A stretch of 56,216 nt of DNA from an uncultured Acetatifactor sp. (GTDB lineage: Bacteria; Bacillota; Clostridia; Lachnospirales; Lachnospiraceae), in the NCBI GenBank assembly GCA_947594835.1, contig CANQEH010000019.1:1-56216 (forward strand). Reading direction: 5' to 3'. A model generated the notes under the pieces. That model made no database searches. It saw nothing but the letters and a program-made list of their open reading frames with translations, and had not been told where the DNA came from. Within the stretch, counting starts at the first letter, position 1, and each line of letters starts with the position of its first letter. This document shows positions 26,995 through 36,719 of this stretch, piece after piece. Both the position numbers and the translations under genes were made by a program.

Positions 26995-27094
26995 AAAAGT
27001 GCCTTTTGGCTTCCGGCTGCCTGCAAAAGCCATACGCCCCGCACCTTTGCCGGGCATATGAATCGACATTAACATCGTTGGAGGACATGAAATC

Positions 27095-28432
27095 ATGATG
27101 AAAAGAACTTACATTGCCGAAGCTCTGAAGCTTACTGACCAGCAGGTTCTGGTGCAGGGCTTTGTGGACAACTTCCGGGACAGCAAAAATATGGCTTTCC
27201 TTGTGCTGAAGGATATCACGGAAAAAATACAGATCACCGTTGACAAGGGATCCCATCCTGAGCTTTTAGACACTCTGGGCCAACTGACCAATGATTCTGT
27301 CATCTCCGTGATTGGCATTGTGAAGCAGAATGATTATGTCAAGCTGCACGGCGTTGAAATCGAGCCGGTTTCTATCCACATCGAATCCATTGCAGCGCCT
27401 CTGCCGATCCAGCGCAAAGAAGTCCCTGCCACAAAGAAAAAGGCGGCTGTGGAGCGCTCCAGCATTGACCAGCGCATTGATTACCGCTGGATCGATCTTC
27501 GCACCGATGAAAATCAGCTTATGTTCAAAGTTCAGACAGAGATGGTAAACTGTATGCGGCAGTTCCTGCTCCATCGGGGATTTCTGGAAATCCACAGTCC
27601 CAAGCTGATCGGAGCCGCCAGCGAGAGCGGCGCCGACGTCTTCAAGGTGCAGTATTTTGACCGCGACGCCTATCTCGCCCAAAGCCCGCAGTTTTATAAG
27701 CAGATGGCCATGGCCAGCGGGCTGGAGCGGATTTTTGAAGTGGGGCCCGTATTTCGCGCCGAAAAATCCTTTACCAACCGTCACACCACAGAGTTTACCG
27801 GGTTTGACCTGGAGTTCAGCTATATTCAGTCCTTCGCCGACGTCATGCATCTGGAAGAAGATCTTTTAACGGATATGTTAGAAAAGGTAAAGCTAAAATA
27901 CGGCGACCAGATAGAAGAAAAATTTGGCGTCCAGGTCGTTGTCCCTTCTTTGCCGTTTCCCACAGTGGATCTTCACGATTTGTACCAGGAGCTTGAGCGC
28001 AGATACCATTATACGGTAGACGAGAGCGAAAAAGGCGACATGACGACAGAGGCGGAACAATTAAGTTACAGGTGGGTGCAGGAAGTGTACGGCCACGAAT
28101 TCCTTTTTGTGACAGGTTTTCAGGCCGACAAACGCGCCTTTTACCATATGCGCGACGACAAGGGACATTCTATGGGATATGACCTGATCTGGCGCGGTGT
28201 GGAAATCACAACCGGGGCCCAGCGGGAGCATCGCTACGATATTCTCAAACGGCAGGCAGAGGAAAAAGGACTTGGCGAAGATGTGAAATTTTATCTCGAT
28301 TTCTTTCAATATGGCTGTCCGCCCCATGGCGGCTTCGGCCTTGGCATTGACCGCCTGACCATGCTTTTGCTGGATCTCACCATCAAAGATGCGATGTTTA
28401 TCTTCCGGGGGCCGAACCGCCTCACTCCCTAA
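27095..28432 (+). CDS. aspS: Aspartyl-tRNA synthetase, archaeal/eukaryotic type
   Basis: A 445-residue class II synthetase: an OB-fold anticodon-binding domain (about 15-105) and a catalytic domain with motif 1 around FLEIHSPKLIGAASESGADVF, motif 2 EVGPVFRAEKSFTNRHTTEF and motif 3 GGFGLGIDRLTMLLL. It lacks the GAD insertion and length (~590) of bacterial AspRS and so belongs to the AspRS2 group, often non-discriminating and able to charge tRNA-Asn. GGAGG lies 10 nt before the first ATG. Codon use looks less GC-biased than its neighbours, consistent with transfer. Confidence 0.9.
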   Translation: MMKRTYIAEALKLTDQQVLVQGFVDNFRDSKNMAFLVLKDITEKIQITVDKGSHPELLDTLGQLTNDSVISVIGIVKQNDYVKLHGVEIEPVSIHIESIAAPLPIQRKEVPATKKKAAVERSSIDQRIDYRWIDLRTDENQLMFKVQTEMVNCMRQFLLHRGFLEIHSPKLIGAASESGADVFKVQYFDRDAYLAQSPQFYKQMAMASGLERIFEVGPVFRAEKSFTNRHTTEFTGFDLEFSYIQSFADVMHLEEDLLTDMLEKVKLKYGDQIEEKFGVQVVVPSLPFPTVDLHDLYQELERRYHYTVDESEKGDMTTEAEQLSYRWVQEVYGHEFLFVTGFQADKRAFYHMRDDKGHSMGYDLIWRGVEITTGAQREHRYDILKRQAEEKGLGEDVKFYLDFFQYGCPPHGGFGLGIDRLTMLLLDLTIKDAMFIFRGPNRLTP

Positions 28433-28525
28433 TGGAAAGCGGCGGTCCATGCGCGCCTGCCGGGCCGCGCGCCCGCTTTGCATCCGTACTGCCCCGGCAG
28501 GATTTGTTTTGAGAATGAGGCCGAT

Positions 28526-29284
28526 ATGAAACCGTATAAGAAAACCTATGAACTGAAAAACGCTGCCAAGGATACGCTGGACGGCAAGTATAAAACCGCA
28601 GTACTGCTCTGTTTTTTGAGCTTTTTGATCACCGAAGGCGTCTCCGGCTTCGTGGATCTGTTCCTGCCCCCCGCGATGCTCCCGGAGGGGATTTCCATCC
28701 CCGCCTGTGTGATCCAGTGCATTGCCTCCCTGCTTCTCTCCTGGGTGCTTGGCGTGCTGCAGCTGGGCGTCATCCTGTTTTTCTTAAACATGGCCTGCGG
28801 CCAGCCCTATCAGGTAAACGACCTGCTCTATGGCTACCGCCATGATTCCAGCAAAGCCCTTGTCATCTCCGGGGTACTGGCGCTGGTAAACGCCGTCTGC
28901 CTTATGCCCTATCAGCTCCTGCTGCAGGCGTATTGGTACACCCGTTCTCCCCAGTTTCTGACAGCAGCCGTCATTGCACTGGCAATAGGCGCCTGCTTTT
29001 ATGTGCCCCTCAGTCTGGGGCTGTCCCTGTCTTACTATCTGATGCTGGATTTCCCCGAAAAGACGGCAAAAGAGACGCTTGCTTTGAGCCTGCGCATCAT
29101 GCGCGGCCACAAAAAGCGCCTCTTTTATCTGGAATGCAGCTTTCTCCCTCTGATCTTTCTTTGCGTGTGCACGCTGTTTGTGGGCTTTTTATGGCTGATC
29201 CCCTATATGGATATGACCTTCGTCTGCTTCTACTTAGACCTTATGAAGCCCCAGGGGAAAGGACAGGCCCCTGAGAGCACGTGA
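28526..29284 (+). CDS. DUF975 family membrane protein
   Basis: A 252-residue protein that opens with the DUF975 pattern (KKTYELKNAAKDTLDGKYKTAVLLCFL) and continues with about five or six transmembrane helices. Members are common in Clostridia and have no assigned function. I chose the ATG at 28526, with GAGG 6 nt upstream. Its last 44 nt overlap the end of the convergent GH28-like gene. Confidence 0.82.
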   Translation: MKPYKKTYELKNAAKDTLDGKYKTAVLLCFLSFLITEGVSGFVDLFLPPAMLPEGISIPACVIQCIASLLLSWVLGVLQLGVILFFLNMACGQPYQVNDLLYGYRHDSSKALVISGVLALVNAVCLMPYQLLLQAYWYTRSPQFLTAAVIALAIGACFYVPLSLGLSLSYYLMLDFPEKTAKETLALSLRIMRGHKKRLFYLECSFLPLIFLCVCTLFVGFLWLIPYMDMTFVCFYLDLMKPQGKGQAPEST

Positions 29285-30467
29285 CAGAAACGTTTTTCTG
29301 TTCCAGCCCGTCGATGTTTTTCACCTTCATGCCATACTTGCCATGAGCCATGATGTTTTCCATACGGATATTGCGAAAATGCTGCTCCGGCAGGCCGCAT
29401 AGATAGATGGCATTGCCCGCTGTGGTCTCTATGGTAAGATTCTGAAAACAGATGTCTTCCACCAAGGGCGTCCCTTCATCTACGGGCACCGCCGCATCCG
29501 CGTCGAACGTTTCTTCCCCGTAAAACCCGTCTACATAAATGGCTCCCCGGAAGTATCTGGTGTCCTGATACTCAGGATTGTGATTGGTCAGACGGCAGTC
29601 CTCGTAACGGATATTCCGGATATAGCCGCCCCGCCCCCGGATGGCCTTGATGCTGGCAATACTGAAAGCGTTCTGAAAAACACAGTTCTGCACCCGCACG
29701 TCTTCTACGCCGCCGGACATCTCACTGCCCATCGCTACCCCGAACCCGCTGGGAAAGGTACAATTTTCGATCAGGATATGTCTGGAAGGAATCCCGGCCC
29801 TCCTGCCCTCTTCATCGCGCCCGGACTTTACGGCGATGCCGTCGTCCTGGCTGGAGATCAGACATCCTCTGATCACCACATCCTGACAGGAATCCACGTC
29901 TATGCCGTCACAATTGTAAATGCCGTAGGCCTCCCCGCTTTCATCATACTTGGTATGGATCTGCACATCCTCTATCTCCACCTGTTCACAGTACACAAGA
30001 TGCAGGCACCAGGCCGGAGACTGGCGAAATGTGACGCCTTTGATCTTTAAATTTCTGGTATTGCGGATACAGGCGGCCCGCCCCCGCTTTACCGCCGGAT
30101 CCCTCATCTGCTGTGCAAAAAGCGCCGCGCCGTTTGCATCTATCACACCCTTCCCCGAAATGGCAATGTCTTCATGGGGTGCGCCGTCAGTGTTCAGCAG
30201 ACTAGCATAGCAGAGCTGGTCTAAGCCCTCATAAGGATATCCCTTCACCGGATAATCCTCCAGGCGGGCGCTGCCCAGCAGGTATGCGCCTTCCTCCAGA
30301 TAAAGCGTCGTGTGGCTTTTTAAAAAAAGAGCCCCTGTCACAAAGCTTCCCCGGGGAATATACACGGTGCCCCCTTTTTCGCACAGATCAATGGCTCTCT
30401 GGATCTGCGCAGTACAAAGGGTACGCCCATCCCCGACTGCTCCGCATTGCTGGATGTCAATTTTCAT
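29241..30467 (-). CDS. GH28-like parallel beta-helix protein with altered active site
   Basis: A 408-residue pectin-lyase-fold protein without signal peptide. The opening CGAVGDGRTLCTAQIQRAID and the coils are typical of polygalacturonases. Asp187 (NCDGID) and Asp208-Asp209 (SQDDGIAVKSG) are kept, but the catalytic GHG reads GFG (Phe242) and the RIK motif reads SIK (Ser272, Lys274). It may act on a different uronide, bind rather than cut, or be inactive. The ATG overlaps the prfB stop (ATGA), with GAGAGGAAGG upstream, so translation is coupled to prfB. Confidence 0.82.
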   Translation of the reverse strand: MKIDIQQCGAVGDGRTLCTAQIQRAIDLCEKGGTVYIPRGSFVTGALFLKSHTTLYLEEGAYLLGSARLEDYPVKGYPYEGLDQLCYASLLNTDGAPHEDIAISGKGVIDANGAALFAQQMRDPAVKRGRAACIRNTRNLKIKGVTFRQSPAWCLHLVYCEQVEIEDVQIHTKYDESGEAYGIYNCDGIDVDSCQDVVIRGCLISSQDDGIAVKSGRDEEGRRAGIPSRHILIENCTFPSGFGVAMGSEMSGGVEDVRVQNCVFQNAFSIASIKAIRGRGGYIRNIRYEDCRLTNHNPEYQDTRYFRGAIYVDGFYGEETFDADAAVPVDEGTPLVEDICFQNLTIETTAGNAIYLCGLPEQHFRNIRMENIMAHGKYGMKVKNIDGLEQKNVSVTCSQGPVLSPGAS

Positions 30468-31586
30468 GGGCGGCCTTCCTCTCTCGTGTTCAGCCATTTG
30501 AGATAGCCGTTGATGAAAAGATCCAGGCTCCCGTCCAGCACCGCATCCACGTTGCCGGTTTCCACCTCCGTGCGGTGGTCTTTCACCATGGTGTAAGGCT
30601 GCAGCACATAGGAGCGGATCTGGCTGCCCCAGGCAATGTCTTTCACCTCACCCCGGATATCGGACAGCTTTTCCACATTTGCCTCCTGCTTTAACAGATA
30701 CAGTTTCGCTTTCAGCATCTGCATGGCCTTGTCTTTGTTCTGGAACTGGCTCCGCTCATTCTGGCACTGCACCACTGTACCCGTAGGGATATGGGTGATG
30801 CGGATGGCAGAGGAAGTCTTATTGATGTGCTGGCCGCCGGCGCCGCTGCTTCGGTAAGTGTCGATGCGCAGGTCTTTTTCGTCGATCTCCACGTCCAGGT
30901 CTTCCTCGATATCCGGCATCACATCCAGGGACACGAAGGAAGTCTGCCGCTTGCCCTGGGCGTTAAAGGGAGAGATGCGCACCAGCCGGTGCACCCCCTT
31001 CTCGGACTTTAAATACCCGTAGGCGTTGAGGCCGTTTACCTGGAAAGTCACGGACTTGATCCCGGCCTCGTCCCCGTCCAGATAATCCAGCACCTCCACC
31101 GCAAAGCCCTTCCGCTCCGCCCAGCGGGTGTACATACGGTACAGCATACCGCACCAGTCGCAGCTCTCCGTTCCCCCGGCTCCGGCGTTGAGTTTCAAAA
31201 TGGCATTGTTTTTGTCGTATTCCCCCGACAAAAGCGTGCTGATGCGCAGGGATTCCAGAAGGCCCGCAAACGCATCCAGCTCGCCGCGGATCTCCGTCAC
31301 CATGGACGCGTCGTTCTCCTCATACCCCAGCTCGATCAGGGTCAGGATATCGTCGTACTGGGTGGAGAGGCCGTTTACGCATTCCACCGTATCCTTCAGG
31401 TTTTTCAGTTCTTTCATCTTGAGATTGGAGCGCTCCGAATCGTCCCAGAAACCGGGCGCCTCCATCTCCCGCTCCAATTCTTCTATCCGCTTCTCCTTGT
31501 CAGCGAGGTTAAAGTGAATCCCTCACTTCCGCCAAAGGAGTTTCGTAAGCCAGAAGTTCTGACTTCATCTGATCAAGTTCAACCAC
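30464..31586 (-). CDS. prfB: Peptide chain release factor 2, programmed +1 frameshift
   Basis: RF2 releases peptides at UGA and UAA. The first frame starts at GTG 31586 (AGAAGGTGAC upstream), encodes 25 residues (VVELDQMKSELLAYETPLAE...) and stops at codon 26, TAA (31509-31511). A +1 shift at CTT-TAA-C continues as NLADKEKRIEELEREMEAPGFWDD through 348 residues, for a 373-residue product. The RF2 specificity tripeptide SPF (RISPFNAQGK) and the GGQ motif (GAGGQHINKTSSA) are intact. Position 26 matches E. coli; the stop there is normally UGA. It lies 50 nt after secA. Confidence 0.93.
31505..31522 (-). other. prfB +1 frameshift site (CTT TAA C)
   Basis: On the minus strand GAGGGATTCACTTTAACC holds the slippery CTT (31512-31514), the in-frame TAA (31509-31511) and the following C. 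A Shine-Dalgarno-like GAGGG lies 5 nt upstream of CTT; E. coli has a 3-nt spacing. RF2 shortage should allow slippage and restore synthesis. Confidence 0.88.
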
Positions 31587-31636
31587 TCTGCGTCACCTTC
31601 TTTCTAAAATATGATATCCTGATTTCTCACGCTCGT

Positions 31637-34204
31637 TTACGCTTTTCTTCCACAGCACTGCTTGTATTTCTTCCCGCTTCCACAGGGGCAGGGATCGTTG
31701 GGATAGACCTTGGCCGACTCCTTCTTCACAGGGGCCTTGACCGCGCTCTCATCCTTGTTGGTGCCGGTGACCTGGGCCACCTGCTCCCGCTCCACTTTCT
31801 GCTCCACCTTGATGTGGAACAAAAGCCGCACGGTCTCCTCCCGGATGTTCTGGGTCATCTCCTCAAACATATTGTAACCGCTCATCTTGTATTCAACCAA
31901 AGGATCCCTCTGGCCGTATGCCTGAAGGCCGATACCCTGGCGCAGCTGCTCCATATCGTCGATGTGATCCATCCACTTCCTGTCGATGACCTTCAAGAGA
32001 ACCACACGCTCCAGCTCCCGGATCGCCTCGGCAGTGGGGAATTCCGCTTCCTTGCTCTCGTAGAGCTTTACCGCCTCTTCCTTTAACTGCTGCTTCAGGC
32101 TGTTCTTCTTGGGCTTTTTCACCCGTTCGGGCGTCACAGGCTCCAAGGGGATGGTAGGGATTAAGAGGGTGTTTAACTCATTGTAGTTCCACTCCTCAAA
32201 CTCCGCGTCGTCGTTGATGCTGATATCCACACAGTTTTCCGTGATATCGGTGATCATCTTGTAGACGAAATCCCTCATGCTCTCGCCGTTTAACACCCTC
32301 CGGCGCTCCTCGTAGATGATCTCCCGCTGTTCGCTCATCACCCGGTCATACTCCAGCAGGTTTTTGCGGATGCCGAAATTGTTCATCTCTATCTTCTTCT
32401 GGGCGGACTCAATGGCGCTTGTCAGGGCTCTGTGCTCGATCTCCTGCCCTTCCGGCACGCCCAGGGCGTTGAACATCCCGATCAGGCGCTCGGAGCCGAA
32501 CAGCCGCATCAGGTCGTCCTCCAGGGAGATATAAAACTTGGATTCCCCCGGATCCCCCTGACGGCCGGAACGTCCCCGCAGCTGGTTGTCGATACGCCGG
32601 GACTCATGGCGCTCCGTGCCGATGATCTTTAAGCCACCTGCCGCCCTGGCCTCCTCGTCCAGCTTGATATCCGTGCCGCGGCCCGCCATGTTGGTGGCGA
32701 TGGTGACCGCTCCGTGGATACCCGCATCCGCCACAATCTCCGCTTCCAGCTCATGGAATTTGGCGTTCAACACCTTGTGCCGGATCCCCCGCTTGGTCAG
32801 CAGACTGCTCAGCTCCTCGCTGGCCTCGATGGTGATAGTGCCCACCAGAACGGGCTGTCCTTTTTCATGGGCCTGTACCACCGCTTCAACGATGGCCTTC
32901 AGCTTCTCTGCCTTTGTCTTATAGACCGCATCCTGCAGGTCTTTTCGGATGACCGGCCTGTTGGTGGGGATCTCCACCACGTCCATGCCGTAAATCTCCC
33001 TAAACTCCTTTTCTTCGGTGAGCGCCGTACCTGTCATGCCGCACTTTTTGGCAAACAGGTTAAAGAAATTCTGAAAGGTGATGGATGCCAGCGTCTTGCT
33101 CTCCCGTTTCACCTTGACCTTTTCCTTTGCCTCAATAGCCTGGTGCAGGCCATCGGAATAGCGCCGCCCCGGCATGATACGGCCCGTAAATTCATCCACG
33201 ATCAGCACCTGGTCGTCCTTCACCACATAGTCCTGATCGCGGAACATCAGATTGTGCGCCCTCAGGGCCAGGATGATATTGTGCTGGATCTCTAAGTTCT
33301 CCGGGTCTGCAAAGTTGTCGATGTGGAAAAACTTCTCCACCTTCTCCACGCCGGCCGCCGTGAGATTGATGATCTTATCTTTCTCATTTACCACAAAATC
33401 GCCGGATTCTTCCTGCACCACGCCCATAATGGCGTCCATCTTGCTCAGCTGCTGCATATCCGCGCCCCGCTGCATCCGCCTTGCCAGCAGGTCGCACATC
33501 TCATAGAGGGCGGTGGATTTGCCGCTCTGGCCGGAAATAATTAAGGGCGTGCGGGCTTCGTCGATGAGCACAGAGTCCACCTCGTCGATGATGCAGAAAT
33601 GCAGATCCCGCAGCACCAGCTGTTCCTTGTAGATGACCATGTTGTCCCTTAAGTAGTCAAAGCCCAGCTCGTTGTTGGTCACATAAGTGATGTCGCAGCC
33701 GTAAGCCTTCTGGCGCGCCTCGCTGTTCATGCTGTTCAGGACGACGCCCACCGTCAGGCCCAGAAACTCATGCACCTGTCCCATCCACTCCGCGTCGCGC
33801 TTGGCCAGGTAGTCGTTTACCGTCACCACATGGACGCCCTTGCCCTCCAGGGCATTTAAGTAAGCGGGCAGGGTGGAGACCAGCGTCTTTCCTTCGCCGG
33901 TGCGCATCTCAGCGATCCGGCCCTGGTGCAGGATAATGCCGCCTATCAGCTGTACCCGGTAATGCTCCATGTCCAGCACCCGCCTGGCCGCTTCCCGCAC
34001 GGTGGCAAACGCTTCCGGCAGCAGATCGTCCAGGGTCTCCCCTTCGGCCAGCCGTCTCTTATATTCTTCCGTCTTTCCCTTCAGCTCTTCATCGGAGAGG
34101 GCCAGCATCGCAGGCCGGAGGCTTTCGATCTTATCCACCAGAGGCTCGATGCGACGCAGCTCCCGTTCACTGTGTGTTCCAAAAATTTTATCGATCACTT
34201 TCAC
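31637..34204 (-). CDS. secA: Preprotein translocase ATPase SecA
   Basis: An 855-residue motor for Sec export. Features in order: [15 protein letters not shown] at the N-terminus, Walker [30 protein letters not shown], the preprotein-binding region, [12 protein letters not shown] and [13 protein letters not shown] in the second nucleotide domain, and a C-terminal zinc-binding [14 protein letters not shown]. The GTG at 34204 is preferred because the upstream in-frame ATG lies inside the -10 of the predicted promoter and would not be transcribed. First gene of the secA-prfB-GH28 run. Confidence 0.95.
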   Translation of the reverse strand: MKVIDKIFGTHSERELRRIEPLVDKIESLRPAMLALSDEELKGKTEEYKRRLAEGETLDDLLPEAFATVREAARRVLDMEHYRVQLIGGIILHQGRIAEMRTGEGKTLVSTLPAYLNALEGKGVHVVTVNDYLAKRDAEWMGQVHEFLGLTVGVVLNSMNSEARQKAYGCDITYVTNNELGFDYLRDNMVIYKEQLVLRDLHFCIIDEVDSVLIDEARTPLIISGQSGKSTALYEMCDLLARRMQRGADMQQLSKMDAIMGVVQEESGDFVVNEKDKIINLTAAGVEKVEKFFHIDNFADPENLEIQHNIILALRAHNLMFRDQDYVVKDDQVLIVDEFTGRIMPGRRYSDGLHQAIEAKEKVKVKRESKTLASITFQNFFNLFAKKCGMTGTALTEEKEFREIYGMDVVEIPTNRPVIRKDLQDAVYKTKAEKLKAIVEAVVQAHEKGQPVLVGTITIEASEELSSLLTKRGIRHKVLNAKFHELEAEIVADAGIHGAVTIATNMAGRGTDIKLDEEARAAGGLKIIGTERHESRRIDNQLRGRSGRQGDPGESKFYISLEDDLMRLFGSERLIGMFNALGVPEGQEIEHRALTSAIESAQKKIEMNNFGIRKNLLEYDRVMSEQREIIYEERRRVLNGESMRDFVYKMITDITENCVDISINDDAEFEEWNYNELNTLLIPTIPLEPVTPERVKKPKKNSLKQQLKEEAVKLYESKEAEFPTAEAIRELERVVLLKVIDRKWMDHIDDMEQLRQGIGLQAYGQRDPLVEYKMSGYNMFEEMTQNIREETVRLLFHIKVEQKVEREQVAQVTGTNKDESAVKAPVKKESAKVYPNDPCPCGSGKKYKQCCGRKA

Positions 34205-34244
34205 TGTAGTTCCATACCTTTCTTCGTCATCCAGACTATAGACC

Positions 34245-34273
34245 ATTGTAACAGATTTACCCCTCAGATTCAA
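34245..34273 (-). promoter_or_regulatory. Promoter of secA
   Basis: TTGAAT (34268-34273) and TACAAT (34245-34250), 17-nt spacer, minus strand. The -10 overlaps an in-frame ATG, which rules that ATG out as the secA start. Confidence 0.75.
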
Positions 34274-34310
34274 CACCTCAGTGGACGCAAGCTATGAACA
34301 TTTTATGAAT

Positions 34311-34339
34311 TTGCTTTTCACGGGAAAACCGCCTATAAT
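34311..34339 (+). promoter_or_regulatory. Promoter of the pectinesterase gene
   Basis: TTGCTT (34311-34316) and TATAAT (34334-34339) with a 17-nt spacer, 40 nt upstream of the start. No TGTAA-N4-TTACA palindrome is present here. Confidence 0.8.
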
Positions 34340-34378
34340 GTCTTTAGAGCATTTCCTGCTCTGGAAAGGACGGTTTTT

Positions 34379-35431
34379 ATGGATTCCAAAACCATTCATC
34401 TCTATGTCGGCCTGCCCGGGCGCACCCCCTGCTTTTCCAGCATCACAGAGGCCCTGGAAAGCATCCCCTGGGACGTCGCCCAGGAAGAGGAAAAATGCTA
34501 CCCGGCCCCGTTCCTCGACATACCGCCCGTCGTCCTGCACATCGGGCCAGGCATTTACCGGGAAAAGCTGGTGATCCGCAGGCCCCGGGTGACGTTTCTG
34601 GGAGAAGGGCGCTGCCGGGAGGATGTGGTGCTGGTCTACGGGGACGCCGCCCGCGATCCCATGCCGGAGGGGGATCTCAGGGGCACCTTCCGGACGGCCG
34701 CCGTCCGGATCGACACCCACGATTTCACCGCCAGGCATCTCACCTTCCAAAACGACGCAGGCTTTGGCCACACGGTGGGCCAGGCGCTGGCCCTGTATGT
34801 GGACGGCGACAGATGCTATTTCGAAGACTGCTGTCTGCTGGGCAGCCAGGACACCCTGTTTACGGCGCCCCTGCCGCCCAAAGAGGCGCAGCCGGGAGGT
34901 TTTAAAGGGCCGGGGCAGGACAAGCCCCGCATCCTGGGGCGGCACTGTTTCCGAGACTGCTATCTGCAGGGCGATGTGGATTTTCTGTTCGGCGGGGCCG
35001 TGTGCCTGTTTGAGGGCTGCACTATTTTTTCCAAAAAGCCCGGAGACCAAACGCCCCCGGAGAGCCCAAAGAACGACGTGGTCTACGGCTACATCACCGC
35101 AGCCTCTACCCCGCAGGGGCGGCCCTTCGGCTATGTGCTGCGTGACTGCAGATTAGTAAGCGACTGCCCTCCCGGCACAGTGTATCTGGGGCGGCCCTGG
35201 CGGGAATATGCAAAGACGGTGTTCCTGCACTGTGAGATGGGGCCTCACATCAAGAAAGAGGGCTGGCAGGACTGGGGCAAACCCCACGGTCATTTCTATT
35301 ACGGGGAATATGCCTCCTACGGCCCCGGCGCCTGTCCGAAGGGCCGCGCAGATTTTTCCGTACAGTTAAGTGAAGAGGAAGCCGCCCTCTACACGGCAGA
35401 AAATGTGCTGGAGGGATGGCAGCCGGTATAA
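34379..35431 (+). CDS. Pectinesterase (CE8), no signal peptide
   Basis: A 350-residue parallel beta-helix esterase that removes methyl groups from galacturonan. The four diagnostic segments are present: GQALALYVDGDR (Gln135), GSQDTLF (Gln157, Asp158), GDVDFLFGGA (Asp201) and YLGRPWREYAKTVF (Arg). The N-terminus (MDSKTIHLYVG) has no signal peptide, so it should work in the cytoplasm on imported methylated oligogalacturonides. AAAGGA lies 8 nt upstream. It stands alone between divergent secA and a convergent nuclease gene. Confidence 0.92.
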   Translation: MDSKTIHLYVGLPGRTPCFSSITEALESIPWDVAQEEEKCYPAPFLDIPPVVLHIGPGIYREKLVIRRPRVTFLGEGRCREDVVLVYGDAARDPMPEGDLRGTFRTAAVRIDTHDFTARHLTFQNDAGFGHTVGQALALYVDGDRCYFEDCCLLGSQDTLFTAPLPPKEAQPGGFKGPGQDKPRILGRHCFRDCYLQGDVDFLFGGAVCLFEGCTIFSKKPGDQTPPESPKNDVVYGYITAASTPQGRPFGYVLRDCRLVSDCPPGTVYLGRPWREYAKTVFLHCEMGPHIKKEGWQDWGKPHGHFYYGEYASYGPGACPKGRADFSVQLSEEEAALYTAENVLEGWQPV

Positions 35432-35439
35432 ATCAGACA

Positions 35440-35467
35440 GGAGGCGGCCCTCAGCCGCCTCCCTTTT
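35440..35467 (+). terminator. Terminator after pectinesterase
   Basis: GGAGGCGGC/GCCGCCTCC stem with loop CCTCA, followed by CTTTT on the plus strand. It touches the stop codon of the convergent gene and may serve both. Confidence 0.85.
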
Positions 35468-36587
35468 ACACATCTTCTCTTTCCAATCCTTTTTCATCCC
35501 CAGCCAGCTTTTCATAGACAGCGCTCTCCTCCGGCCCGCAGGATAAATAGGCTTCGCAGATCCGGGCAATCTCCTTCTCCTCTGCCAGCAGGTCGGCTGC
35601 GATCTTTTCCGGGGATTCTCCTCTTTGCAGCTTGCTGCACACCAAACGGATCAAAAGACGGTGTTCCCCTCGCTCCATGCCTTGTGCAAGGCCTCGCTCC
35701 ATACCCTGTTCTATGCCCTGTGCAAGGCCGCGCTCTAACCCCTTCTCTATCCCATCCTCCAAGCCCTCCTCATACCGCACTGCCAAAGCGTCGTCCATGT
35801 TAAACTGGGTAAACAGCATATTCTCTACCTCCGTCCCATGCTTCGTGACAAACTCTGCAAAGATTCCCTCCCGGATGCAGTCCTTGATGGCAAGGGTCAC
35901 CGCCGTGTCCCGGTTCATTCCGTCTTCCATGTAACGCCTTACCCGCTCGATAAACCAGGAGTACTCATACAACGGCATACATTCCCCCAGGAGCTTGTGC
36001 CCCACCGGGAGGTTGATATTTATCATCTTTACTTTTAATTCTAACATGGGTTCTTCGGTTTTTGCAATATATGCATCCGAAAGTTTTAATACTGTTTCTC
36101 TAGGTACGGGTTTTGCCCCGTTGTAGAATAAATAGAACTCCGGCGTGGGGATGGGGATGAGCTTTTCCCGATAGAGATCCTGATTTTTCAGCAGTTTTTC
36201 CATGGTGCGGCCATAGTACAGGATACTCCGCAGGGGCATATTTCGGTTGACGGTTGACTGGTGCTCGCTGATGACCAGCACCCTGTCCTTTACAAGAAAT
36301 CCCAGGTCATTTTTCCGGGCCAGGAACAGCACGCCCTCCAGGGTAGCGATCTCAATATCCTCTGGGGCCGTCTTTTCGCCGGAGAGGGCAGTGTACAGAC
36401 TGGCCGCGTTTTCCGGCTCGCTGAAAACAGCAGTAAACACATCGGATTTTAGCTCCCGGTTGGACAGGGCTTTGGGGTTATTGCCAGGCTTTTCCGCTGA
36501 CTTGCTCCTTGGCTTCTCTTCTGGTTGTCCTTTCGGCTTGTCTCTCGGCTCCTTTAATAGCCGCTTTTCTGGCTTTTCTTCTGTCAT
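35466..36587 (-). CDS. Rpn/PD-(D/E)XK nuclease family protein
   Basis: A 373-residue protein. The first ~40 residues are Lys/Pro/Glu-rich and disordered. Residues ~45-280 resemble the Rpn (recombination-promoting nuclease/transposase-like) group, with NDLGFLVKDRVLVISEHQST as the likely catalytic D...E-x-Q signature followed by NRNMPLR. Residues ~275-310 are Gly/Glu/Arg repeats (EKGLERGLAQGIEQGMERG), a usual C-terminal feature of this family. AGAAGGAG precedes the start. Such genes are abundant in Lachnospiraceae; they are not true transposases and no inverted repeats are seen here. Confidence 0.8.
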   Translation of the reverse strand: MTEEKPEKRLLKEPRDKPKGQPEEKPRSKSAEKPGNNPKALSNRELKSDVFTAVFSEPENAASLYTALSGEKTAPEDIEIATLEGVLFLARKNDLGFLVKDRVLVISEHQSTVNRNMPLRSILYYGRTMEKLLKNQDLYREKLIPIPTPEFYLFYNGAKPVPRETVLKLSDAYIAKTEEPMLELKVKMININLPVGHKLLGECMPLYEYSWFIERVRRYMEDGMNRDTAVTLAIKDCIREGIFAEFVTKHGTEVENMLFTQFNMDDALAVRYEEGLEDGIEKGLERGLAQGIEQGMERGLAQGMERGEHRLLIRLVCSKLQRGESPEKIAADLLAEEKEIARICEAYLSCGPEESAVYEKLAGDEKGLEREDV

Positions 36588-36690
36588 AGGCAGACTCCTT
36601 CTGTAAAAATGGATTTTGATCTTGAAAAATGCCGCAGAACTGCGTGATAGATACGATCGGTCAGAATATCCGATTTTTTATGACAGCTTC

Positions 36691-36719
36691 ATTATAACAG
36701 GATAAGGCCGCGTTGTCCA
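36691..36719 (-). promoter_or_regulatory. Promoter of the Rpn-like gene
   Basis: TGGACA (36714-36719) and TATAAT (36691-36696), 17-nt spacer, minus strand, with a leader of about 100 nt. Confidence 0.75.

Noticed and set aside
26995..27094. T-box or other riboswitch upstream of aspS
   Set aside because: No T-box sequence (AGGGTGGNACCGCG-like) or terminator pair is present in the 100-nt gap.
35466..36587. Calling the Rpn-like gene a transposase or insertion sequence
   Set aside because: No terminal inverted repeats or target duplications are seen; the family is a nuclease group often misnamed as transposase.
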